Below the pieces are notes generated by a model that saw only the letters and a program-made list of their open reading frames with translations, did no database searches and was not told where the DNA came from. A stretch of 64,000 nucleotides of DNA from the NCBI GenBank assembly GCA_015069195.1, contig SVJA01000009.1:35274-99273 (forward strand). The letters run 5' to 3'. The first letter of the stretch is position 1. Every line of letters starts with the position of its first letter. This DNA comes from Oscillospiraceae bacterium. GTDB taxonomy: Bacteria; Bacillota; Clostridia; UBA1212. The position numbers were made by a program, and so were the translations under genes. This document shows positions 28,276-36,614 of the stretch, in pieces.

Positions 28276-28448
28276 GTGATTAACCACCTTGACTATAAAT
28301 TTTTAGTTTATTGAAAAAATAAACGCACTTAACCCTCGAAGAATAAATAAGATTATAATTTGTAAGAATATAAAACTTTATAAATGAGAATAAATAGAAA
28401 TACAAAAAGCGCATCTGTTTTAGAATTAACACTCGGATTGTATCAAAA

Positions 28449-28516
28449 AAAATTCATCCGTGCAACATTAAAAAATCGCCCGATATCGATTTTATTAACA
28501 TTGCACGGATGAATTT
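28449..28516 (-). repeat. Long hairpin element, GATATCGGGC loop type (copy 1)
   Basis: Outer arms AAAAATTCATCCGTGCAA and TTGCACGGATGAATTTTT pair over 17-18 bp, with inner arms AAAATCG / CGATTTT around the loop ATATCGGG. The minus-strand side ends in eight T's, so it can act as a terminator. It lies about 170 bases upstream of rho in the gene-poor region. Confidence 0.7.
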
Positions 28517-28589
28517 TTACATGAAGAATAATTAAATCGGATTGAAATCCGATTATAGCATTTGCACAGTGAGATTTTTGCGTATAAAA

Positions 28590-28613
28590 AGAAAATCGCC
28601 CGATATCAGATTT
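28590..28613 (-). repeat. Related hairpin element (copy 2, shorter)
   Basis: Contains GATATCGGGCGATTTT on the minus strand, the same core as the element at 28449-28516, with a shorter AAATC / GATTT stem. Together with a palindrome around AATCGGATTGAAATCCGATT at 28532-28551 it makes a cluster of three hairpins in 170 bases. Confidence 0.55.
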
Positions 28614-28657
28614 ATATATCAATTACAGAATGCGATGTTTAGATAAGTATAACGGTG

Positions 28658-28686
28658 TTGACACATTTTTACTATTACACTAACAT
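28658..28686 (+). promoter_or_regulatory. Promoter of antisense antitoxin RNA
   Basis: TTGACA (28658-28663), exactly 17 bases, then TAACAT (28681-28686), on the plus strand and facing the toxin frame at 28802-28861. Confidence 0.75.
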
Positions 28687-28692
28687 ATTAAA

Positions 28693-28787
28693 AAGTGCAT
28701 CGCCTTGAACGGTTATGCTCCTTAGTTTTGGTTTATTGCAAAACGACTGCGTTCACTGGTGAAAATTGGAGCGCAGTCATTTTGTAT
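28693..28787 (+). ncRNA. Putative antisense antitoxin RNA (RatA-like position)
   Basis: The RNA is predicted from a consensus promoter (28658-28686) and an intrinsic terminator whose stem is GACTGCG (28745-28751) / CGCAGTC (28772-28778) followed by ATTTTGTATTT. It would be about 95 bases long and fully complementary to the 3' part of the toxin mRNA. This convergent overlap is the layout known for txpA/ratA-type type I systems. No sequence match to a named RNA is claimed. Confidence 0.55.
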
Positions 28788-28801
28788 TTCGTGTATAAAA
28801 A

Positions 28802-28861
28802 TTAACTATGATAATGAGTTCGATTATAGAGTAAAATAGATAGTGTTTCATAAGTATTCAT
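28802..28861 (-). pseudogene. Type I toxin (TxpA/holin-like) small ORF, apparently decayed
   Basis: An excellent GAGAGGAGGTGAT site stands 8 bases before an ATG that opens with MNTYETLSIL, like the MSTYESLMV start of Bacillus TxpA, but the frame stops after 19 codons without a membrane segment. The next frame from the second ATG (28851, stop at 28777) reads MKHYLFYSIIELIIIVNFY and ends in basic residues, as a toxin helix would. A frameshift early in the gene would join the two parts. Upstream the mRNA leader has a GCAAGG-GCGA-CCTTGC hairpin and a CCTCCT stretch that can pair with the ribosome site. The call rests on this combination of signs. Confidence 0.5.
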
Positions 28862-28968
28862 ACAAATCACCTCCTCTCTTATCTGCTTGTAAAAACAACC
28901 AGCCGCCAAGGAGGATAACTGCAACTATTCCAGGGCAACGCCCTTTGCAAGGTCGCCCTTGCAAAACA

Positions 28969-28997
28969 ATAATGACATAATCGGAAGTTTTTGTAAA
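28969..28997 (-). promoter_or_regulatory. Possible promoter of the type I toxin mRNA
   Basis: On the minus strand TTTACA (28992-28997), 17 bases and CATTAT (28969-28974). It would give a leader of about 100 bases containing stable hairpins and an anti-ribosome-site sequence. Confidence 0.5.
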
Positions 28998-29033
28998 TGA
29001 AGTTAAATATTTCCCGAGAAATAATTTCACCAC

Positions 29034-29070
29034 AAAAAACTCAGCGTTCAAATATAATTGCTGAGTTTTT
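29034..29070. terminator. Bidirectional hairpin upstream of the toxin promoter
   Basis: AAAAAACTCAGC and GCTGAGTTTTT form a stem with T-runs in both directions, so it would insulate the toxin locus from outside transcription. Confidence 0.7.
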
Positions 29071-29215
29071 ACTATCCTATTCCCTGAATTAAACATCTGC
29101 CGAAATTTACAAAAATACCTACTTTAAAATTCTTCAAAACGATATTTCCGCACAGAATTCCACATATAACATACTCCGATGGCAAAATCTAAACTGTTTT
29201 CTTTTCTAAATTAAG

Positions 29216-29279
29216 TAAAAGGCTGTTGTAAAATCCTTCGGAACAATAGTTCCGCCCAGGATTTTACAACAGCCTTTTA
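29216..29279. repeat. 64-base near-perfect palindromic hairpin after the GNAT gene
   Basis: Arms of 22 bases pair perfectly (29216-29237 with 29258-29279), with an inner CGGAAC / GTTCCG stem and AATA loop. It lies immediately after the stop of the acetyltransferase gene and can serve as its terminator. A decayed copy of the central part is at about 29123-29158. Confidence 0.75.
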
Positions 29280-29280
29280 T

Positions 29281-29763
29281 TTAATAATCTTTTACAAGCA
29301 ACGCCCTGAGATATCCCTTCTCGCACTCCGTTGACTCCACATAAAATCCGCAACCGTAGTAAAAACGCATTAGTGCCGTGTACTTTGATGCGGTGTGCAG
29401 GCAAGCACGCTTTACGCCTTTCGATTTTAAAAGTTTATCGACAAGGTTCATAAAGGACTTTCCTATGCCGATGTTCTGGCAACCCGATACAACGCCGAAA
29501 CGCCTGATGTATGCGGAATGTTCTTCTTCATCGATACGCACCCTGATGCTTCCGACCGGCTCACCGTCAAGGAATGCTATGAATACATGACTGTCTTCTA
29601 TGTCACGCAATATGTCATCAGTTGTTTCAAGGAGTGCCTTGGGAACCGTAGGTATTCCCGTATCGTTTTGGTATTTTACAAAGGCATTTTTCATTACCTT
29701 TAAAACTGCATCGGCATCTTCTTTATTTGGTTTTGCACTTCGTATAATAAGTGAATAGTCCAT
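29281..29763 (-). CDS. GNAT-family N-acetyltransferase
   Basis: 160 residues with the GNAT fold: an N-terminal RSAKPNKEDADAVLKVMKNAF helix, strand HVFIAFLDGEPVGSIRVRI, the acetyl-CoA-binding region RRFGVVSGCQNIGIGKSFMNLV (Q/RxxGxG/A), and a final ALMRFYYGCGFYVES. It directly follows argF (29 bases gap) in the argB-argD-argF operon and is closed by the hairpin at 29216-29279. With no argJ or argA in the window, a role as N-acetylglutamate synthase is conceivable but unproven. The ribosome site is weak. Confidence 0.85.
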   Translation of the reverse strand: MDYSLIIRSAKPNKEDADAVLKVMKNAFVKYQNDTGIPTVPKALLETTDDILRDIEDSHVFIAFLDGEPVGSIRVRIDEEEHSAYIRRFGVVSGCQNIGIGKSFMNLVDKLLKSKGVKRACLHTASKYTALMRFYYGCGFYVESTECEKGYLRALLVKDY

Positions 29764-29792
29764 TTGGAATTAAATTGCTCCGTTTGAATTTA

Positions 29793-30713
29793 TTATTTTG
29801 CCATAAGCTTTACCAAAACAGCCTTCTGTGCATGGAGTCTGTTTTCAGCTTCGTCAAATATGTATGAGTTCGGGCCGTCGATTACGTCCTCTGTAACCTC
29901 ATATCCTCTGTATGCAGGCAGACAGTGAAGGAACATAGCATCCTTCTTTGCATGAGCGAAAAGTTCTTTATTTACCTGATAAGGTGCAAAAATCTTTGCA
30001 CGGATTTCTTTTTCTGCTTCCTGACCCATGCTTGCCCAAGTGTCTGTGTAGACAACATCGGCATCCTTTATAGCCTCAATCGGATCACTTGTCATAATTA
30101 CTTTTGAGCCGGAAATCTCTGCTGCGGCTTTTGCTTCGTTTACAAACTTCTCTCCGCATGTATAGCCATCCGGACTTGCGACAGCGACATCCATACCGAC
30201 CTTTGAACAGCCGTGAAGAAGTGAATGTGCCATATTGTTTCCGTCACCGATATATGCAAGTTTGAGACCTTTGAGAGTGCCTTTATGCTCATAAATCGTC
30301 TGGAGGTCTGCAAGTACCTGACAGGGGTGTTCGTCGTCTGTAAGGCCGTTTATAATCGGAATGCTTCCCTTCTCCGCAAGCTCGACAACATCGCTGTGCT
30401 TGAATGTTCTTATCATAATACCGTCAAGGAATCTTGAAAGAACCTGTGCAGTGTCGGAAATCGGTTCTCCTCTTCCGAGCTGGATGTCGTTTGAACTCAA
30501 AAAGAGTGCCTGACCGCCGAGCTGGTACATACCTACTTCAAAAGATACACGTGTTCTCGTAGATGACTTTGAGAAAATCATACCGAGAGACTGACCTTTC
30601 AAATAGTGGTGAGTTTTTCCCTCTTTGTTGTCTTTTTTAAGTTTTATTGCGAGGTCGATAAGTTCGTTTATCTCGTCGCAAGAAAGATCGTTAAGGCTTA
30701 TCAAATGATTCAT
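29793..30713 (-). CDS. argF: Ornithine carbamoyltransferase
   Basis: Makes citrulline from ornithine and carbamoyl phosphate. Signature motifs are FSKSSTRTRVSFE (carbamoyl-phosphate binding), DEHPCQVLADLQT, and MFLHCLPAYRG with the catalytic Cys. 306 residues is normal. The start ATG at 30713 is 3 bases past the argD stop, with AAAGGAG about 10 bases upstream inside the argD end. No arcA or arcC is nearby, and the argB-argD context supports the biosynthetic enzyme. Confidence 0.97.
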   Translation of the reverse strand: MNHLISLNDLSCDEINELIDLAIKLKKDNKEGKTHHYLKGQSLGMIFSKSSTRTRVSFEVGMYQLGGQALFLSSNDIQLGRGEPISDTAQVLSRFLDGIMIRTFKHSDVVELAEKGSIPIINGLTDDEHPCQVLADLQTIYEHKGTLKGLKLAYIGDGNNMAHSLLHGCSKVGMDVAVASPDGYTCGEKFVNEAKAAAEISGSKVIMTSDPIEAIKDADVVYTDTWASMGQEAEKEIRAKIFAPYQVNKELFAHAKKDAMFLHCLPAYRGYEVTEDVIDGPNSYIFDEAENRLHAQKAVLVKLMAK

Positions 30714-30716
30714 TTT

Positions 30717-31901
30717 TTATATGCTCCTTTTTAATGCTTTTACAAATTCGTCAACATCGTTTTCGGTGATGATGAGCGGCGGAAGTACACGGAGTATGTT
30801 TCCGCCTACTGCTCCTACAAGCCACTTCTGCTCAAAAAGTTTGTTCTTTACATCACCTGCAACAGACTCTTTAAATTCTATACCGAACATAAGTCCTCTG
30901 TTTCTGATTTCCTTTATACCGAGAGTTTCTTTTTCAGCCTCAAGTACATTTTTCATATACGCACCGATTTCTTCTGCGTGCTGTGAAAGATTTTCTTCTA
31001 TTACCGTTCCGAGCGACGCAAGACCTGCCGCACACGCAAGAGGATTTCCTCCGAATGTCGTACCGTGATCTCCGGGGGCAAAGCCCTCTGTCACTCTGCC
31101 CTTGGCACAAAGGCATCCGATCGGAACACCGCCGCCGAGAGCTTTTGCAAGAGTAAATACATCCGGCTCTACGCCAAGCGTCATATATCCGAACAACTTA
31201 CCTGTTCTGCCTACACCTGTCTGTACTTCATCAAATATAAGCATTATATCTTTTTCGTCGCAGATACGTCTTACTTCCTCGGCATAACTCTTTTCCAAAG
31301 GATATACTCCTGACTCGCCCTGAACAGGCTCCAAAAGTATTCCGCATACGGTATCATCAATCGCCGCTTTAAGACCTTCTATATCGTTTATCTGAACGTG
31401 TCTGAATCCCGGTGTCAAAGGTGTGTACGGCTTTTTGTACTTTTCCTGGCCGGTAGCAGTAGCGGTCGTTATCGTTCTGCCGTGGAATGATTTATCAAGG
31501 CATATAAAAGTCGATTTATTTTCCTGACCTTTTTTCTTGTAATACGCACGAACGAGCTTTATCGCACCCTCGTTTGCCTCTGCTCCGCTGTTTGCAAAGA
31601 AAACTTTTTCGGCACACGAATTCTCGCAAATCATTTTCGCAAGTTTCACCTGCGGCTCTATGTAGTAAAGATTTGAGCAATGTATAATCTTTGACGCCTG
31701 CTCCGTAATCGCCTTTACCATAGCGGGATGTGAATGACCGAGTGCATTTACCGCAATGCCCGCAAAAAAGTCTGTGTAGCGGTTACCTTCGGTGTCGTAA
31801 AGGTATATACCCTCTCCGCGTTCAAAGCAAACAGGAGTCCTCTTTCCGAATGTATTTAAATAATATTGTGCGTCTGTCTCTATGATTTCATTAAGATTCA
31901 T
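30717..31901 (-). CDS. argD: Acetylornithine aminotransferase
   Basis: PLP enzyme converting N-acetylglutamate semialdehyde to N-acetylornithine. Class III aminotransferase motifs are NSGAEANEGAIKLVRAYY, ITTATATGQEKY, LLEPVQGESGVYP, IFDEVQTGVGRTGKLF (PLP Asp) and TLAKALGGGVPIG (Schiff-base Lys). 394 residues is normal. It lies between argB and argF in the same direction. Confidence 0.97.
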   Translation of the reverse strand: MNLNEIIETDAQYYLNTFGKRTPVCFERGEGIYLYDTEGNRYTDFFAGIAVNALGHSHPAMVKAITEQASKIIHCSNLYYIEPQVKLAKMICENSCAEKVFFANSGAEANEGAIKLVRAYYKKKGQENKSTFICLDKSFHGRTITTATATGQEKYKKPYTPLTPGFRHVQINDIEGLKAAIDDTVCGILLEPVQGESGVYPLEKSYAEEVRRICDEKDIMLIFDEVQTGVGRTGKLFGYMTLGVEPDVFTLAKALGGGVPIGCLCAKGRVTEGFAPGDHGTTFGGNPLACAAGLASLGTVIEENLSQHAEEIGAYMKNVLEAEKETLGIKEIRNRGLMFGIEFKESVAGDVKNKLFEQKWLVGAVGGNILRVLPPLIITENDVDEFVKALKRSI

Positions 31902-31924
31902 TAAAATAACACTTCTTTCGTATA

Positions 31925-32863
31925 TCAGATATTTTCTGTTTCAAAATAACGCTTCTTTTCTTTCATAATCATAGAACCGATACCCTTGTGGGTAAAGATT
32001 TCAAGAAGCAAGCAGTGCGGAATACATCCGTCAATAATATGCGTTCTGTTTACGCCTTTATTTATAGCATCGATACAACCGAGAACTTTCGGAATCATAC
32101 CGCCGGTGATAATACCGCTGTCGATAAGGTCGTAAACTTCTTTCTCTGTGAGAACGTGAAGAAGCTCGCCTGTCTCCATATTTTTAACGCCCTCTGTGTC
32201 AGTAAGAAGCATGAGTTTTTCAGCCTTAAGAGCCGCAGCAACTTCTCCTGCAACCGTGTCGGCATTTATGTTATAGCTTTCGCCGTCCTCGCCGATACCG
32301 ATAGGTGCGATAACCGGAATGTACTCGTCACCTGCTACGATTTCGAGAATCCTTGTATTTATCTTTGTAATTTCGCCTACGTATCCGATATCAAACTGCT
32401 CACCGTCAACAACCTCGTAATGCTTTTTACACTCAATAAGCCTGCCGTCAATACCGCAGAATCCTACAGCCTTGCCGCCGATGTTGTTTATATTTGCAAC
32501 AATCTCCTTATTTGTCTTACCTGTGAGAACCATTCTGGCAATCTCCATAGTAAACTTGTCCGTAACACGAAGTCCATTTATGAACTTGCTGTCAACATTG
32601 TACTGAGCAAGAGCCTTGTTTATATCAGGTCCGCCACCGTGAACAAGCACAGGATTCATACCTATAAACTTAAGCATAACAACATCCTGCATAACTGAAT
32701 TTTTGAGAGCCTCGCTCTTCATAGCATTTCCGCCGTATTTTATAACAACGGTCTTTCCTCTGAGCTCTCTTATATAAGGCAAAGCTTCAACAAGTATATT
32801 CGCTTTGTGAATAATATCATTAATGGTTTCGTTCTCGCCGATTTTTTCGTTTAAATCTGTCAT
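31925..32863 (-). CDS. argB: Acetylglutamate kinase
   Basis: Phosphorylates N-acetylglutamate. The amino-acid-kinase fold shows [70 protein letters not shown] and [18 protein letters not shown]. The N-terminal extension of about 35 residues and 312-residue length resemble arginine-sensitive forms, so feedback inhibition is possible. AATAGGAG precedes the ATG at 32863. First gene of argB-argD-argF with a promoter just upstream. Confidence 0.97.
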   Translation of the reverse strand: MTDLNEKIGENETINDIIHKANILVEALPYIRELRGKTVVIKYGGNAMKSEALKNSVMQDVVMLKFIGMNPVLVHGGGPDINKALAQYNVDSKFINGLRVTDKFTMEIARMVLTGKTNKEIVANINNIGGKAVGFCGIDGRLIECKKHYEVVDGEQFDIGYVGEITKINTRILEIVAGDEYIPVIAPIGIGEDGESYNINADTVAGEVAAALKAEKLMLLTDTEGVKNMETGELLHVLTEKEVYDLIDSGIITGGMIPKVLGCIDAINKGVNRTHIIDGCIPHCLLLEIFTHKGIGSMIMKEKKRYFETENI

Positions 32864-32896
32864 CGTTTTGCATCTCCTATTAATTAAAACAATACT

Positions 32897-32926
32897 TTGT
32901 AATTATAATACAAACTGTTCTGTAAT
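32897..32926 (-). promoter_or_regulatory. Promoter of the argBDF operon
   Basis: On the minus strand TTGCAA, an 18-base spacer and TATAAT stand about 35 bases before the argB start. No clear ARG-box palindrome was identified by eye. Confidence 0.65.
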
Positions 32927-32945
32927 TGCAACTTGCAAATGGCAC

Positions 32946-32978
32946 AAAAAATCTTCCCTTTGTAAGGGAAGATTTTTG
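32946..32978 (-). terminator. Terminator after the GLUG-like surface gene
   Basis: AAAAAATCTTCCCTT and AAGGGAAGATTTTT pair around a TGT loop; the minus-strand side ends in T's. It lies 17 bases beyond the stop at 32995. Confidence 0.9.
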
Positions 32979-32994
32979 TTCAAGAATTACTTTC

Positions 32995-33906
32995 TTATAC
33001 TTTTTTATTTTTACTCACAAACTCAAAAATAATTATCGTGAGTGCAACCATTGTAATACTTCCGAGTATTATCCACGTACCATAAGCTAAAATCCACTGA
33101 GGAAAATCCGCGAGTGTAAAACGATATTTACTTTCAGAAAAAACTACCTTTTCACCATCAAAAGTCCAAGTGTTTAAATCATTCACATCGACCTCTGCTT
33201 TTGAAGCAGATACAAGAATACCTTTATTAAGAGCTTCTTTGCTGACCTCGTTTTTTGTGTCATTGTTTGTGTAACAATTTACCGCTTTTACACAACTGTA
33301 TGCATATATGTCTCCTTTTTTCTTTCCGAGCAATTCACAGTCGGTCCAACAATTCAAAATAATTCCGTTGAAATTATCTGCAATACCGCCGCCTCTGCTT
33401 CCGTGCACAGTTGCTTTGTTATAACAATTTATAATAACTGCTTTACTGCCTGCCGCGTGGCTTGTGAATGCACCTATGCAATTTCCGTAAATATCTCCGC
33501 TCTCGATACCGAGGTTCATAACAACGCCGCCGAGTTTACCGAACAACCCATTATTCCCGCTCTTTACGGTAACTAAATTTTCAATATAATGTCCGTTGCC
33601 GTCATATATGCCGTAAAAGTAACTTTTTCCTTTGTACTCTCCGATCGGTATCCATTCATTTGACGCAAGGTCAATATTCTCTGTCTGACGAAAATAAACG
33701 CCTTCAAAACTGTTTCCCGAATTTACCATATCTCGCAACGATATCAAATCTTTCGCATTTTCAATAAGATAAGGAGACTTTTTTGTACCGTTTCCGGAAA
33801 AAGGCGCATCATTTCCCATACCGGCAACTACAGGATAAATCATCTGACTCATACTTACCGTTATCAAAACCGCAACAAAAAGAACAAAACTTTTAAGTCG
33901 TTTCAT
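32995..33906 (-). CDS. Membrane-anchored surface protein with GLUG-like beta-helix repeats
   Basis: 303 residues. A signal sequence (about 1-30) is followed by GNGTKKSPYLIENAKDLISLRDMV, a start seen in many Gram-positive surface beta-helix proteins, then repeating units such as FYGIYDGNGHYIENLV, GLFGKLGGVVMNLGIESGDIYG and NCYNKATVHGSRGGGIA, like GLUG-motif proteins. A transmembrane helix (about 272-298) with basic end anchors the C-terminus. The ATG at 33906 has AGGAGG 7 bases upstream, overlapping the acyltransferase stop; the earlier ATG at 33921 lies inside that site. Ligand unknown; surface adhesion or glycan binding is possible. Confidence 0.75.
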   Translation of the reverse strand: MKRLKSFVLFVAVLITVSMSQMIYPVVAGMGNDAPFSGNGTKKSPYLIENAKDLISLRDMVNSGNSFEGVYFRQTENIDLASNEWIPIGEYKGKSYFYGIYDGNGHYIENLVTVKSGNNGLFGKLGGVVMNLGIESGDIYGNCIGAFTSHAAGSKAVIINCYNKATVHGSRGGGIADNFNGIILNCWTDCELLGKKKGDIYAYSCVKAVNCYTNNDTKNEVSKEALNKGILVSASKAEVDVNDLNTWTFDGEKVVFSESKYRFTLADFPQWILAYGTWIILGSITMVALTIIIFEFVSKNKKV

Positions 33907-33917
33907 AACTGTCCTCC

Positions 33918-35075
33918 TCATCTCAAATGCAATGCCTTTTCGATGCGTTTCGTAATTTCCTTATCTGCACATGAAAGCATCCACGCACCTACCAATGTAA
34001 CCACAAAACAGAAACCGAAAAATACAATATATTTACCCAGAAGAGGTATGTTCAAAAAAGTATTGGTTTTTCCAAATGTATTCGTAAAATAGTTAAATAC
34101 AACAATGTGAAGTATATAAAAAGCAAACGTATACGGAGCAAACCAATCAAAGAACTTCAATACATTAAACCTGCCCGGCGCCTTTCTTTCGATACCATGC
34201 GGATTGTGATACTTTATAATTAGTACCGCACACGACAATATGTAGAGAGAAGGCAAAAGGTATCGATATATAACATAATCTTGTTTCATGCCTGAATTGT
34301 AAATGTAACAGTTATACACAACCAGAGCAACAAACTGCAGATTAGCAAAAACACCCCACCATACACTGCTCTCTCGTATCTCATTCTTCTGCTTTGCATT
34401 ACAACTTATAATAGCAAGTATTACTCCACAGACAACAAAATCCAGATTTGTCCACAAATATGTATAAACTTCGTAATACCAATCTGCATTGTCATTATAA
34501 AGAGCAATTCTGTAAAATAATCCGAACCCTAAAAAAGCAAAAAACAAAACGTTTAATATGGTGTTTTTTTTTACAAGAGATGTCAGGAGATACACAATCG
34601 GAATTATCATATATATCTGCATAGCAAGTGACATATACCAAAGATGTCCTATTCCTGAAATGCCGCCGGATCCGTCAAATCTGAATGTCAAAAGTCGAAA
34701 CATAGTTTCAGGATTTTTGAACATAAACGGAGTTCCTTTCAATATCTCGAAAGCAAAACAATAAATGTAATAAACCGGCGCAAATCTTATATAACGCTTC
34801 AAATAAAATATAAGCACAGCTTTTATACTCAACTTGCCTTTTTCGTTGGTCAATTTGTATTTACCTTTCGCAAAACCCATTCCCATGAGGTACGCAGAGA
34901 TGAAAAGGAATATCCACACACCCGCCCAGGCAGGTGTGCACGTTAAAAAAACAAGAGGGAATTCAGTTACACTTATTCCCGGCACTCGCGAGCGACCGTG
35001 AAGCAAAAAAACAAACATAGTCGCAACAACTCGCAAAACATTCAATATATCCGGACGATATTTGCGTTCAATCAT
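33918..35075 (-). CDS. Acyltransferase family 3 membrane protein (OafA-like)
   Basis: 385 residues with about ten transmembrane helices. The start RKYRPDILNVLRVVATMFVFLLHG contains the family Arg/Asp and the His used in acyl transfer to surface sugars. ISGIGHLWYMSLAMQIYMIIP is the central conserved loop. The SGNH domain of longer members is missing. The ATG at 35075 is preferred over 35084 because GGAAGA lies about 10 bases before it. It is transcribed just before the GLUG-like gene and probably acylates a surface polysaccharide or peptidoglycan. Confidence 0.88.
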   Translation of the reverse strand: MIERKYRPDILNVLRVVATMFVFLLHGRSRVPGISVTEFPLVFLTCTPAWAGVWIFLFISAYLMGMGFAKGKYKLTNEKGKLSIKAVLIFYLKRYIRFAPVYYIYCFAFEILKGTPFMFKNPETMFRLLTFRFDGSGGISGIGHLWYMSLAMQIYMIIPIVYLLTSLVKKNTILNVLFFAFLGFGLFYRIALYNDNADWYYEVYTYLWTNLDFVVCGVILAIISCNAKQKNEIRESSVWWGVFANLQFVALVVYNCYIYNSGMKQDYVIYRYLLPSLYILSCAVLIIKYHNPHGIERKAPGRFNVLKFFDWFAPYTFAFYILHIVVFNYFTNTFGKTNTFLNIPLLGKYIVFFGFCFVVTLVGAWMLSCADKEITKRIEKALHLR

Positions 35076-35201
35076 AAAAAACATTCTTCCACACTTTGAT
35101 TAAATACTTTTTATAAGAATACCATAAAATCACATTTTTTCAATAATATTGTTATGCGGCAACAGACTTTTGTCCGTTGCCGCTCTCATTTTTCATATTT
35201 T

Positions 35202-36569
35202 TTATTTAGTAACCGCCGCCATCACTTCACTATCATCATACGGCAACACTACTGCCGCATTTACCGCCGCTGTACCATCTTTCAAAAGAGCATCTATTCT
35301 CTGGAGCGCAACAGTTGCATGTGATACACCGAACGAACTGTCGTAAAGGCTGTAATATGCTTTTGATTCTTCATCCGTCAAAGCTTTAACAAGCGGTACA
35401 ATCGAATAATGCCAACGACCTTCCATATGTCTTCTGTGAACCCATGTCGCAATATAGTCCGTATTTACAATCACAGTTTCACCGGTACTGTACTTTCTGA
35501 ATGTAAGTTTATGCAGTACGCTGTTTTCAGAATAACCCTCCGGATCATCATTCACAAGAGTAAGTCTGTTCTGGTTAGAAATAAAATTTCCGGTTGAGTA
35601 AAGACAAGGCATTTTGTGCTTTCCGTCTGCAGAAGTCAGAAGAACCGCTTCCTGTACAACATGAGGATGTGAACCTATAAGTGCATCTACTCCCAGATCA
35701 CAAAGTTTCTGAGCAATCTGCTGTTGCGTGCTGTTTGAACGTTTATCGTATTCGTCGCCCCAATGCAAATATATAACAATTGCGTCAGCTCCGTCTTTTT
35801 TCATTTCGTCCATACGGCTTGAAACTTCGTTATAGAACTTGTCCATGCGGTTAAGATTAAACGAATCCACAAGAGCATTGCTTCTTGTATCAAGTCTCGT
35901 ACCGTTTAAAAACTTTACGTTTTCGCCCTCATCACCAGTTTCGTATGTATAATTAAGCAACCCCAATTTTATACCATTTGCCTCAATTATTTTGTAACTT
36001 TTGCTCTCGGTATCAAGGCGAGTTCCTATCCAGTCAAGTTTGTGTTTCATAAAGAAATTCTGAGTATTTATAAGACCGAGATGACCTTTGTCGTATGTGT
36101 GGTTGTTTGCGAACAAACACATATCAAATCCGGCACCTGTAATCGAATCCAATATTTCTTCGGGTGAATTAAAAGAAGGATAACTTGAATAATTTCCGTC
36201 CCCTACTATTGTCGTTTCAACATTGAGAACAGCATAGTCTGCCTCGGACACGACATCATTTATATACTTTGTATACTCAGAAAAATCATACGTCCCGTCC
36301 GACTTGAGTGCCGCCGTCATCTGCGGACCATGCATCATATAATCACCCGTACTGAGCAGCGTCATTTCCGTATATGTAATCGGCTCAGGTGTAGGCGTAG
36401 GTGTAAAAATCGGTGTAGAAGTCGATTGCGAAAGAACTTCCGTCGTTTCAGGAGGACTCTTCTCTCCGTCACCACCCATTGTTAATATAAATATTAGCAA
36501 TACTATACTCGAAACGAGCAGAACACCGCTGGCTGAAAACAATATCAATTTTAATTTTTTCTTGTCCAT
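35202..36569 (-). CDS. CapA-family metallophosphoesterase-fold surface protein
   Basis: 455 residues. An N-terminal membrane anchor (about 8-30) and a Thr/Pro-rich linker precede a CapA (PGA_cap) domain with LLSTGDYMMHG, ADYAVLNVETTIVG, LFANNHTYDKGHLGL, IVYLHWGDEYDKRSN and LGVDALIGSHPHVVQ. These match the metal-binding motifs of capsule and poly-gamma-glutamate synthesis protein CapA. No capB or capC is nearby, so poly-glutamate synthesis is not implied. The ATG at 36569 has AGGTGA 6 bases upstream and is chosen over the GTG at 36578. Close to the acyltransferase and GLUG-like genes. Confidence 0.88.
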   Translation of the reverse strand: MDKKKLKLILFSASGVLLVSSIVLLIFILTMGGDGEKSPPETTEVLSQSTSTPIFTPTPTPEPITYTEMTLLSTGDYMMHGPQMTAALKSDGTYDFSEYTKYINDVVSEADYAVLNVETTIVGDGNYSSYPSFNSPEEILDSITGAGFDMCLFANNHTYDKGHLGLINTQNFFMKHKLDWIGTRLDTESKSYKIIEANGIKLGLLNYTYETGDEGENVKFLNGTRLDTRSNALVDSFNLNRMDKFYNEVSSRMDEMKKDGADAIVIYLHWGDEYDKRSNSTQQQIAQKLCDLGVDALIGSHPHVVQEAVLLTSADGKHKMPCLYSTGNFISNQNRLTLVNDDPEGYSENSVLHKLTFRKYSTGETVIVNTDYIATWVHRRHMEGRWHYSIVPLVKALTDEESKAYYSLYDSSFGVSHATVALQRIDALLKDGTAAVNAAVVLPYDDSEVMAAVTK

Positions 36570-36614
36570 ATAGTTCACCTACTTAATCTATACAGTTACT
36601 ACCGTAAGTTTGGA

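Noticed and set aside
27292..28279. Long plus-strand frames of 252 and 317 codons opposite rho
   Set aside because: They mirror the low-complexity Lys/Glu/Ala insertion of Rho and lack ribosome sites and any family pattern.
28848..29096. 82-codon minus-strand frame before the toxin
   Set aside because: It covers the toxin promoter, a terminator hairpin and the structured leader, has no ribosome site, and looks like chance reading of the leader.
31988..32698. 236-codon plus-strand frame opposite argB
   Set aside because: Shadow of a certain gene; composition typical of antisense translation.
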